NCBI GenBank assembly: GCA_030840515.1
Contig: JAVEEJ010000312.1
Coordinates: 1-6,585, forward strand
Direction of reading: 5' to 3'
From: Frankiaceae bacterium
Lineage (GTDB): Bacteria; Actinomycetota; Actinomycetes; JAVEEJ01
DNA: 6,585 nucleotides
Positions 1 to 6,585 of this stretch are shown here, in pieces. Position 1 is the first letter of the stretch. Each line of letters opens with the position of its first letter. The notes under the pieces were generated by a model, which was not told the DNA's origin, did no database searches, and saw only the letters and a program-made list of their open reading frames with translations. Both the position numbers and the translations under genes were made by a program.

Positions 1-459
1 CTTGAGGGTTCCTTCTGGCTTGCCGAGCACTCGGGACACCTCTCGAAGGGGCAGGTCCGCGTAGTAGTGAAGGAGCACCACGGCGCGCAGTCGGTCGGGC
101 AGCGCCTCCACGAGCTCGCGCACGCCCGTGTCCGGCCCTGGGGCGACGGGGTCGGCGGCGATGACGGAGGACTTGTAGTAGGCGCGGCGCTCGCGCTCCT
201 TGCGCCGCCAGTGGTCGCGCACCAGGTTGGCCGCGGACGCGTAGAGGTAGCCGCGGGGGTCGTCGACCGAGGTGAGCCTCGACAGCACCCGGGTGAAGGC
301 CTCCGCGGCGATGTCGTGCGCCGTGGCGTCGTCATCGACCAGCCGACGGACCCAGCCGGCGAGCCGCGGGTAGTGGGCAGCGAAGAGCTCAGCGGCGAGG
401 GCATCACGCCCGCGCTGCTCAGCACGCAGCCCCTCCATGGTGTCCCCCACCGCGGTCAT
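1..459 (-). CDS. ECF-family RNA polymerase sigma factor, C-terminus cut off by window edge
   Basis: This is an extracytoplasmic-function sigma factor, which would bind core RNA polymerase and direct it to a small regulon. I translated 153 codons; the frame stays open to base 1, so the end of the gene is missing. Residues about 25-95 look like sigma region 2: an LFAAHYPRLAGWVRRLV helix, then AHDIAAEAFTRVLSRL (core-binding and -10 helix), DDPRGYLYASAANLVRDHWRR and a basic tail. After a linker, residues about 113 onward look like region 4 (ALPDRLRAVVLLHYYADLPL, then LREVSRVLGKPEGTLK), the start of the -35-binding helix-turn-helix. The start is uncertain. ATG at 459 has AGGAG only 2 nt upstream, GTG at 450 puts that AGGAG 11 nt away, and ATG at 438 follows a GGGGGA run. 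The gene lies 40 nt after lgt on the same strand. No anti-sigma factor is visible; it could lie just outside. The family call is firm, the regulon unknown. Confidence 0.9.
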   Translation of the reverse strand, partial: MTAVGDTMEGLRAEQRGRDALAAELFAAHYPRLAGWVRRLVDDDATAHDIAAEAFTRVLSRLTSVDDPRGYLYASAANLVRDHWRRKERERRAYYKSSVIAADPVAPGPDTGVRELVEALPDRLRAVVLLHYYADLPLREVSRVLGKPEGTLK

Positions 460-461
460 GA

Positions 462-466
462 CTCCT
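462..466 (-). promoter_or_regulatory. Shine-Dalgarno-like AGGAG before the sigma factor
   Basis: The minus strand reads AGGAG, then TC, then ATG (459). A 2-nt spacer is too short for efficient initiation at that ATG. The same AGGAG is 11 nt from the in-frame GTG at 450, so it may serve that start instead. The downstream ATG at 438 has its own purine run, GGGGGA. Confidence 0.45.
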
Positions 467-499
467 GGACGCCGTACCCGTCCTCCCGGTTCGGGCTGA

Positions 500-1372
500 T
501 CAGATCTGCTGCGGCTCCGGCGCGTCGGCAGGCTCTGCCCCCACCTCGCGCGGCAGCAGCTCGGAGGGATCCTCGCGGCCGGCCCCACGGCGGCGGATGA
601 GGAAGGCCAGTGCGCCGAGACCCACTACCAGGCAGGTCCACTCGTTGAGCCGCAACCCGAGGATGCGGTTGGCGGGATCGACCCGCAGCGCCTCGATCCA
701 GGCCCTGCCGACGACGTAACCGAGCACGTAGACCGCGAAGGCCCGTCCGCGCCCCAGCTTCCACCGCCGGTCGGCCCAGACGACCAACCCGGCGACGCCC
801 AGGTCCCACAGCGCCTCGTAGAGGAACGTCGGGTGGTAGGTGGCCTTGTCCAGGCTGGAGTCCGGCCGGTGGGCCTGGTCGATCTTCAGCCCCCAGGGCA
901 GCGTGGTGGCCCGGCCGTAGAGCTCCTGGTTGAACCAGTTACCGAACCGCCCGATCGCCTGAGCCACTGCGATGCCGGGCGCCACCGCGTCGACGAAGGC
1001 AGCCAGCGGCACGCCCGCCCGTCGGCAGCCGATCCACGCCCCTAACGCACCGAAGGCGATCGAGCCCCAGATGCCGAGCCCGCCCTTCCAGATGTAGAGC
1101 GCGGCCACGGGGTCCCCGTCGTGCCCGAAGTAGGCCTGGGGCGAGGTGATGACGTGGTAGATCCGCCCTCCGATAACGCCGAAGGGCACCGCCCAGGTGG
1201 AGACGTCGCCGACGAGACCCGGCCGTCCGCCCCTCGCGACCCAACGGCGCTCGCCGATGAACACCGCGACGATGACCCCGACCACGATGCACAGCGCGTA
1301 CGCCCGCAGCGGGAAGGGACCGAGGTGCCAGACGCCGTTGCTTGGACTGGGGATGTAGCCCGGCAGGCTCAC
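500..1372 (-). CDS. lgt: Prolipoprotein diacylglyceryl transferase
   Basis: Lgt is a membrane enzyme that transfers diacylglycerol from phosphatidylglycerol to the lipobox cysteine of prolipoproteins, the first step of bacterial lipoprotein maturation. The 290-residue product has several hydrophobic segments, for example residues 24-40, 58-70, 98-115, 126-140, 190-200, 212-222 and 244-260. The family signature GRFGNWFNQELYG is at 141-153. Other conserved pieces are LRAYALCIVVG near the N-terminus, GGRIYHVITSP (68-78), HPTFLYEALWD (180-190) and the arginine of IEALRVD (R230). The E. coli GGMSFHGG segment with catalytic-region His103 reads GGLGIWG here. From memory this Trp is usual in actinobacterial Lgt, so I do not read it as damage. 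A hydrophilic, acidic, Pro-rich tail (262-290) is also usual in that group. GTG at 1372 was chosen because it overlaps the SCO stop (GTGA), has GGAGG 6 nt upstream, and begins the family-like MSLPGYIPSPSNGVWHLGP. The open frame running further upstream to 2107 is a shadow of the SCO gene. Confidence 0.96.
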   Translation of the reverse strand: MSLPGYIPSPSNGVWHLGPFPLRAYALCIVVGVIVAVFIGERRWVARGGRPGLVGDVSTWAVPFGVIGGRIYHVITSPQAYFGHDGDPVAALYIWKGGLGIWGSIAFGALGAWIGCRRAGVPLAAFVDAVAPGIAVAQAIGRFGNWFNQELYGRATTLPWGLKIDQAHRPDSSLDKATYHPTFLYEALWDLGVAGLVVWADRRWKLGRGRAFAVYVLGYVVGRAWIEALRVDPANRILGLRLNEWTCLVVGLGALAFLIRRRGAGREDPSELLPREVGAEPADAPEPQQI

Positions 1373-2007
1373 CCCTGGCCTCCGTACGCCGGGTCGGACA
1401 GCAGCCGCTGGATGTCGCTCTCGTACTGGCGGACCTGCGTCCCGCCGAGCCAGATGAGGTGCGCCTTGTCGTCCGGAGTCACCGCGATGACCTGGGCGCC
1501 GTGCGGGATGTCGTAGCCGCCCGCGGGTGTCTTCTCCTCGGGCAGCAGCGGGACTCCCATTGCCTTCGCCGTGGCGGCGATCTGCGCATCGGTGCCGGTG
1601 AGGCCGACGAAGCCCTTGTCGAATCGGCCGAGCCACTCGCGCATGGCAGGCAGCGTGTCGCGCTTCGGGTCGGTGGTCACGAAGAGCACGGTCGTCTTGG
1701 CCTTCACCTCGGCCGGCAGCTTGCGCAGCGCGACCGCGAGGTCGGACATCGTCGTCGGGCACGTGTCGGGGCAGTTGGTGTACCCGAAGAAGACCAGGCG
1801 CAGCTTGCCCCGGTCTCGGGTGCTCAGGTCGACCGTCGTGCCGTCGGTGGACCGCAGCGCCGTCACCGGTAGCACGATGGGCTTGCTCAGCAGCGCACCC
1901 TGATAGTGGTCGAACAGCGGCTTGCTGGTCTTGGCCGCGGAGTGGCTGGCGCAGCCCGTGAAGGCAAGGCAGGACAGTGCGAGTACGACGCCCAGCTGCC
2001 TTCTCAT
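1369..2007 (-). CDS. SCO1/SenC/PrrC-family copper-chaperone lipoprotein
   Basis: SCO proteins have a thioredoxin fold and usually deliver copper to the CuA site of cytochrome c oxidase, or act as thiol reductants for it, on the outer face of the cytoplasmic membrane. The 212-residue product starts with a lipoprotein signal: MRRQ, a hydrophobic stretch, then FTGC with Cys19 as lipidation site. The lipobox has Phe instead of the usual Leu at -3. The metal-binding CxxxC is in FFGYTNCPDTCPTTMSDL (Cys79, Cys83), and the distal His ligand is probably His169 in GGYDIPHGAQVIAV. The DPKRDT motif (113-118) and the segment LIWLGGTQ (184-191) also fit the family. ATG at 2007 overlaps the trpA stop as ATGA and has GGAGG 9 nt upstream; its stop overlaps the lgt start as GTGA. 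Function is inferred from family. No oxidase gene is in view, so which oxidase it serves is unknown. Confidence 0.93.
   Translation of the reverse strand: MRRQLGVVLALSCLAFTGCASHSAAKTSKPLFDHYQGALLSKPIVLPVTALRSTDGTTVDLSTRDRGKLRLVFFGYTNCPDTCPTTMSDLAVALRKLPAEVKAKTTVLFVTTDPKRDTLPAMREWLGRFDKGFVGLTGTDAQIAATAKAMGVPLLPEEKTPAGGYDIPHGAQVIAVTPDDKAHLIWLGGTQVRQYESDIQRLLSDPAYGGQG
1379..1383 (-). promoter_or_regulatory. Ribosome binding site of lgt (GGAGG)
   Basis: GGAGG lies inside the last codons of the SCO gene, 6 nt before the GTG at 1372. It is the best Shine-Dalgarno match in the window and decides the lgt start. Confidence 0.75.
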
Positions 2008-2788
2008 CGGCGCAGACCTCCCGCAAGCTCGTGGGTGAGCGCCGCGACCCCCGCGGGCCCTTCGCCGTCGATGAGCCGACGAACGAACGCAGACCCCACG
2101 ATGACACCGTCGGCGTATGCCGCGACCTCCGCCGCCTGCTCCCCTGTGGAGACGCCCAGTCCGACAGCGACCGGGAGGTCGGTGCACCGACGGGTCCGCT
2201 CGACCAGCGCTGGGGCGACAGCGCTGGTCGCCGTACGCGCGCCCGTCACTCCCATGGTGCTCGCGGCGTACACCCACCCGCTGCAGGCGCGGGTGGTCGA
2301 CGCCAACCGCTGCTCGCTCGAGCTCGGCGCCACGAGGAACACCCGGTCGAGGTCGTGCGCCTCGCTCGCTGCGATCCACTCGGAGGCCTCGTCGGGGATC
2401 AGGTCAGGCGTGATCATCCCTGACCCTCCGGCGGCTGCCAGGTCGCGCGCGAAGCCGTCGACGCCGTAGCGGAGCACGGGGTTCCAGTAGCTCATGACGA
2501 GCACCGCGGCGCCGGTGGCGGCGACGGCTTCGACCGTGCGCAGCGCGTCAACCGTCTTGGCGCCGCCGCGCAGCGCCGCCTCACTCGCCTGCTGGATCAC
2601 GGGCCCATCGAGGACCGGGTCGCTGTAGGGCAGCCCGATCTCGATGAGGTCGCAGCCCGCCTCCACCATCGCCTCCAGCGCAGCGACGCAGCCGTCGTAG
2701 GACGGGTACCCCGCCGGGAGGTAGCCGACGAGGGCGGCGCGACCTTCGGCCCGGGCCGCGGCGAAGACCTCGGCGCTGCGGACCCGCG

Positions 2789-2792
<4 letters not shown>
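2004..2792 (-). CDS. trpA: Tryptophan synthase alpha subunit
   Basis: TrpA cleaves indole-3-glycerol phosphate to indole and glyceraldehyde 3-phosphate, and passes indole through a tunnel to TrpB. The 262-residue product is a TIM barrel of normal family length. The catalytic residues are seen as Glu51 in LIEIGLPYSDP and Asp62 in LDGP (Glu49 and Asp60 in the enteric enzyme). Phosphate-binding loops are GVTGAR (181-186), GLGVSTGEQ (211-219) and DGVIVGSAF (228-236). ALVGYLPAGYP (20-30) matches the conserved first strand. GTG at 2792 overlaps the trpB stop as GTGA. The alternative ATG at 2819 would overlap trpB by 31 nt and adds nothing family-like. The Shine-Dalgarno for the GTG is weak (GGAC/ACGGG), so initiation probably depends on ribosomes finishing trpB, which would favour equal subunit amounts. 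Confidence 0.96.
2017..2021 (-). promoter_or_regulatory. Ribosome binding site of the SCO gene (GGAGG)
   Basis: GGAGG sits within the trpA 3' end, 9 nt before the ATG at 2007. It supports that start over extension of the open frame upstream through trpA. Confidence 0.7.
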
Positions 2793-3988
<1,196 letters not shown>

Positions 3989-4005
3989 GGAGGGAGAACG
4001 CCGGA

Positions 4006-4815
4006 CTACTTGGCCACGTGCCGGGCCGCCGGGTGCATCCCGGCGGTGACCAGGTCAGCCACTGCCTGGCGGGGGTCCTTGCCGGTCACCAGGCCCTCAC
4101 CGACCAGAACCGCGTCGGCGCCGGCGGCCGCATACGCGAGCAGGTCGTGCGGGCCGCGCACCCCTGACTCGGCGATCTTCACGTGCCCGTTGGGGATGTG
4201 CGGCGCGAGCCGCGCGAAGGTGCTGCGGTCGACCTCGAGCGTCTTGAGGTTGCGGGCGTTCACACCGATCACGCTGGCGCCGCTCTCGAGCGCGCGCTCG
4301 AGCTCGTCCTCGTCGTGCACCTCGACGAGCGCGGTCATGCCGAGGCTCTCGGTGCGGTCGACGAGGGCCGCGAGCGCGTTCTGGTCGAGCACCGCGGCGA
4401 TGAGCAGGACCAGGTCCGCGCCGTGTGCACGGGCCTCCCACACCTGATAGCTGCTGACCACGAAGTCCTTGCGCAGCAGCGGCAGGTCCACCGCTGACCG
4501 GACCGCATCGAGGTCGCTGAGGCTGCCGGCGAAGCGCCTGCCCTCGGTCAGCACGCTGATGACGTGCGCGCCTCCCGCCTCGTAGTCGCGGGCCAGTGCC
4601 GCGGGGTCCGCGATGGCGGCCAGCGCACCCTTGCTGGGGCTGGACCGCTTCACCTCGGCGATGACGGCGCACCCCGGGCGCTTCAGAGCGGCCGTCGCGC
4701 TCTTCGCATCGGGCCGTCGCGCAGCGCGTTCCTTGAGCTGGTCCAGTGAGGTCTGGGCTTGGCGGTCCGCGAGGTCGGCGCGCACGCCGTCGAGGATCTC
4801 GTCGAGCACAGACAC
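4006..4815 (-). CDS. trpC: Indole-3-glycerol phosphate synthase
   Basis: TrpC closes the indole ring: it decarboxylates and cyclises the phosphorylated carboxyphenylamino-deoxyribulose to indole-3-glycerol phosphate, the substrate of TrpA. It is a single-domain TIM barrel of 269 residues, not the TrpC-TrpF fusion of enteric bacteria. Catalytic residues can be placed: Glu54 and Lys56 in EVKRSSPSKG, Lys116 in LRKDF, Glu165 in LVEVHDE, Asn186 in NARNL, and Glu216/Ser217 in AESGVR. GEGLV (239-243) is the phosphate loop. GTG at 4815 is the farthest possible start because an in-frame TAG sits at 4825-4827. GTG at 4809 is an alternative. Neither has a Shine-Dalgarno; the upstream bases read CTCGTCCC. 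A 57-nt gap separates it from the membrane-protein gene, and trpB follows 17 nt after the stop. Confidence 0.96.
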   Translation of the reverse strand: MSVLDEILDGVRADLADRQAQTSLDQLKERAARRPDAKSATAALKRPGCAVIAEVKRSSPSKGALAAIADPAALARDYEAGGAHVISVLTEGRRFAGSLSDLDAVRSAVDLPLLRKDFVVSSYQVWEARAHGADLVLLIAAVLDQNALAALVDRTESLGMTALVEVHDEDELERALESGASVIGVNARNLKTLEVDRSTFARLAPHIPNGHVKIAESGVRGPHDLLAYAAAGADAVLVGEGLVTGKDPRQAVADLVTAGMHPAARHVAK

Positions 4816-4821
4816 GGGACG

Positions 4822-4827
4822 AGACTA
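4822..4827 (-). promoter_or_regulatory. Possible -10 element for a leaderless trpC transcript
   Basis: The minus strand reads TAGTCT, which fits the actinobacterial TANNNT -10 pattern, and ends 6 nt before the GTG of trpC. A transcript starting at the G of that GTG would be leaderless, which would explain the absence of a Shine-Dalgarno. I see no convincing -35 hexamer. The pattern is short and could occur by chance. Confidence 0.35.
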
Positions 4828-4830
4828 CGG

Positions 4831-4865
4831 AGCCGGACATCGAGGGGGTGTCCGGGGGTCCGGCT
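4831..4865 (-). repeat. Inverted repeat with a duplicated left arm upstream of trpC
   Basis: On the minus strand CCGGACA (4849-4855) and TGTCCGG (4833-4839) form a perfect 7-bp dyad with a 9-nt spacer. A second left arm, AGCCGGAC (4858-4865), can pair over 8 bp with GTCCGGCT (4831-4838), giving a longer-loop hairpin that excludes the first. The structure fills most of the gap between the membrane-protein gene and trpC and lies just upstream of the TAGTCT hexamer. It has no following T-run, so it is not a typical terminator. It could be an operator, an mRNA structure or chance in GC-rich DNA. Confidence 0.45.
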
Positions 4866-4872
4866 GGCGCGA

Positions 4873-5262
4873 TCAGGCCGTGGGGTCCTCGCCGCGTTCG
4901 ATGCGGGTCCACAGGTCGGGCTCGGCGGAAGTCGACCCCTGGTCTGCTCCGGGCGCGTCGTAGCGCCGGCTCATCGACGGCCAGCGGCCGCTGATCGCGA
5001 CGCCGAGGATCCCCGCGGCGAGGAGCGGGGCGCCAAGGAGCGCGCGTCCGTGCGTGAGTGGGACGACGGCGAGTACGGCGACGACGGCGCAGACCAGGCG
5101 TCGCAGCAAGCCTCGCGTCGCGAGCACACCGAGCACGCCCGCCAAGGTGGCGAGCCCGGCGGCCTTCACACCCGCGTCGTGCGCCGGCCGGGTCAGCAGC
5201 AGGAGCGCGGCGAGCAGCACCACGAGCAGGCACCACAGCAGCAGGCCACGCGGACCCCTCAC
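4873..5262 (-). CDS. Trp-associated (Trp-operon) four-helix membrane protein
   Basis: This 129-residue integral membrane protein matches the actinobacterial family found next to trp genes (TIGR02234 type; the Rv1610 position in M. tuberculosis). Its biochemical function is not established. Four hydrophobic segments are visible at about residues 7-24, 32-49, 55-70 and 74-92. They are followed by the hallmarks of the family: a W..SMSRRYDAP segment (94-104) and a C-terminal DLWTRIERGEDPT (116-128). GTG at 5262 overlaps the trpE stop as GTGA. It begins MRGPRGLLLW just before the first helix, whereas extension upstream inside trpE gives only arginine-rich shadow sequence. The Shine-Dalgarno is weak. 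Position between trpE and trpC suggests a role tied to tryptophan or a precursor, but that is inference from neighbourhood only. Confidence 0.85.
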   Translation of the reverse strand: MRGPRGLLLWCLLVVLLAALLLLTRPAHDAGVKAAGLATLAGVLGVLATRGLLRRLVCAVVAVLAVVPLTHGRALLGAPLLAAGILGVAISGRWPSMSRRYDAPGADQGSTSAEPDLWTRIERGEDPTA

Positions 5263-6585
5263 GTCGCCGGCCGCATGGCCTCGGCTGCGCCGATCGCGCG
5301 CAGCACGGCGGCGGCCTTGTTGCGGCACTCGGCGTCCTCTGCGGCTGGGTCGCTGTCGGCGACCAGACCCGCCCCGGCCTGCACGTAGGCGGTTCCCTGG
5401 TGCAGCACCGCGGTGCGGATGGCGATGGCGGTGTCGAGGTCACCGGCTGCGTCGAGGTAGCCGACCACCCCGCCGTAGAGCGCCCGCCGAGTCGGTTCGA
5501 GCTCTTCGATGATCTGCATCGCGCGTGGCTTGGGTGCGCCGCTCAGGGTCCCCGCAGGGAAGCAGGCCGTGAGCACATCCAGCGCATCGCGGCCCTCGCT
5601 GACGTCGCCGACAACCGTCGACACGATGTGCATGACGTGGCTGAAGCGCTCCACCGACATGAAGTCGACGACCTCCACCGAACCCGGTCGGCAGACCCGT
5701 CCCAGGTCGTTGCGCCCGAGGTCGACGAGCATCACGTGCTCGCTGCGCTCCTTCGGGTCCGCCAGCAGCTCGGCCGCGAGCCGGGCGTCCTCGTCGGCGG
5801 TCTCCCCGCGGGGGCGAGTGCCGGCGATCGGGTGCAGCAGGGCGCGGCCGCCGGTGACCCTGACGAGCGCCTCGGGCGACGAGCCGACGATGTCGTAGGG
5901 CGACTCGCGACCGGCGAAGCGCAGCAGGTACATGTAAGGCGACGGGTTGGTGGCCCGCAGCATCCGGTAGACGTCGAGGGCGTCGGCGGTGACGTCGAGC
6001 TCGAAGCGCTGGCTCAGCACCACCTGGAAAGCCTCGCCCGCCGCGATCTGCTCCTTCACCTGCTCGACTCCCGCGCGGAAGCCCTCCGAGGTCGTGCGTC
6101 CGCGAGGCGTGGGCACGTCGTGCGCCGGGACCACGGTGACGGACGGGGGCGTGGGCTCGGCGAGCGCGGCTGCCATCGCGTCGAGCCGGGCCAACGCGTC
6201 GTCGTACGCGTTCCCCGGGTCTGCGTCCCGGAAGACGTTGGCGACGAGCAGGACCGTGCCATCGGCGTGGTCGAGCACCGCGAGGTCGGTCACGAGGAGC
6301 ATGCCGATCTCGGGCATGCCGAGATCGTCCTCGGCCAGGGACGGCAGCCGCTCGAGCCGGCGCACCACGTCGTAGGACAGGTAGCCGACGAGTCCCCCGG
6401 TGAGCGGTGGCAGCGCGGGATCGCGAGGCGAGCGCAGCGCCTCCACGGCGGCGCGCAGCGCCACGAGCGGGTCGGCATCCACCGAGTCGAGCCCGAACGG
6501 CGGCTGACCCAGCCAGCGCGCGACCCCGTTCTCCTCGGTCAAGGTCGCGGCAGCACGCACACCCACGAACGAGTAACGGCTCCAG
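5259..6585 (-). CDS. trpE: Anthranilate synthase component I, N-terminus beyond window edge
   Basis: TrpE converts chorismate to anthranilate using ammonia supplied by the glutaminase TrpG, the committed and normally feedback-inhibited step of tryptophan synthesis. The visible 441 codons run in frame to the right edge, starting W-S-R-YSFVGVR. The first part of the protein, including the Trp-binding LLES-type segment, is missing. Visible family blocks are FQVVLSQRFEL, NPSPYMYLLRF (coded around 5931-5948), GSSPEALV, HPIAGTRPRGE (PIAGT at 5817-5831), the Glu/Asp-rich active-site stretch EHVMLVDLGRNDLGRV (DLGRNDLGR at 5697-5723), and CFPAGTLSGAPK (5529-5564). PIAGT, with Ala rather than the Lys of PIKGT, distinguishes TrpE from the aminodeoxychorismate synthase PabB. 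No TrpG domain is fused at the C-terminus and no trpG gene follows. A GTG at 6566 lies inside the conserved YSFVG block and is not the start. Confidence 0.95.
   Translation of the reverse strand, partial: WSRYSFVGVRAAATLTEENGVARWLGQPPFGLDSVDADPLVALRAAVEALRSPRDPALPPLTGGLVGYLSYDVVRRLERLPSLAEDDLGMPEIGMLLVTDLAVLDHADGTVLLVANVFRDADPGNAYDDALARLDAMAAALAEPTPPSVTVVPAHDVPTPRGRTTSEGFRAGVEQVKEQIAAGEAFQVVLSQRFELDVTADALDVYRMLRATNPSPYMYLLRFAGRESPYDIVGSSPEALVRVTGGRALLHPIAGTRPRGETADEDARLAAELLADPKERSEHVMLVDLGRNDLGRVCRPGSVEVVDFMSVERFSHVMHIVSTVVGDVSEGRDALDVLTACFPAGTLSGAPKPRAMQIIEELEPTRRALYGGVVGYLDAAGDLDTAIAIRTAVLHQGTAYVQAGAGLVADSDPAAEDAECRNKAAAVLRAIGAAEAMRPAT

Noticed and set aside
487..515. Possible terminator or palindrome around TGATCAGATC after lgt
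   Set aside because: The short GATC repeats give no stable stem with a T-run, and the sigma gene follows closely on the same strand.
67..600. 177-codon plus-strand frame at the left end
   Set aside because: It is antisense to the sigma factor and the lgt end, with no domain. The sigma translation has clear family motifs.
1067..1081. Loss of the E. coli Lgt His103 equivalent (GGLGIWG in place of GGMSFHGG) as a sign of an inactive enzyme
   Set aside because: All other signatures are intact, and I recall the Trp version as the usual form in actinobacterial Lgt.
1373..2107. N-terminal extension of lgt, which would give a 535-residue protein
   Set aside because: The added residues are the SCO gene in another frame. 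The GTG at 1372 has a good ribosome site and begins a normal Lgt N-terminus.
3989..4005. A small trpM-like gene between trpC and trpB
   Set aside because: The gap is only 17 nt, too short for any gene.
4097..5443. 448-codon open frame on the minus strand across trpC, the gap and the membrane-protein gene
   Set aside because: It is an out-of-frame shadow: the product is arginine- and proline-rich with no recognisable motif and overlaps three supported genes.

Overview
The window is high-GC DNA with strong G/C bias at third codon positions. Every supported gene is on the minus strand. Gene order and protein sequences point to an actinobacterium: the run trpE – Trp-associated membrane protein – trpC – trpB – trpA – lgt is the arrangement known from Mycobacterium and relatives, and Lgt has actinobacterial signatures. 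I cannot name the genus.

Layout in the direction of transcription (high to low coordinates): trpE (5259-6585, N-terminus beyond the window edge); a four-helix Trp-associated membrane protein of unknown function (4873-5262); a 57-nt gap (4816-4872) with a dyad and a possible promoter; trpC (4006-4815); trpB (2789-3988); trpA (2004-2792); a SCO1/SenC-type copper-chaperone lipoprotein (1369-2007); lgt (500-1372); a 40-nt gap; and the first 153 codons of an ECF-type RNA polymerase sigma factor that runs off the left edge (1-459).

Functionally, TrpE makes anthranilate, TrpC makes indole-3-glycerol phosphate, and the TrpA/TrpB complex converts that to tryptophan. TrpD, TrpF/PriA and the glutaminase TrpG are not in the window. 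The last two genes of the run concern the cell envelope. The SCO protein carries a lipoprotein signal, and Lgt is the enzyme that puts the diacylglyceryl anchor on such proteins. Four junctions (trpE/membrane protein, trpB/trpA, trpA/SCO, SCO/lgt) are 4-nt GTGA or ATGA overlaps, so the block is probably co-transcribed and translationally coupled. The exceptions are the trpC and trpB starts, which lack a visible Shine-Dalgarno sequence. The trpC start is preceded by a -10-like hexamer and an inverted repeat, a candidate internal control point.

This is mostly a conserved housekeeping region. I see no mobile element, CRISPR array, RNA gene or defence system. The points most worth a second look are the trpC upstream region, the SCO gene lying between trpA and lgt, and the conserved but uncharacterised membrane protein.
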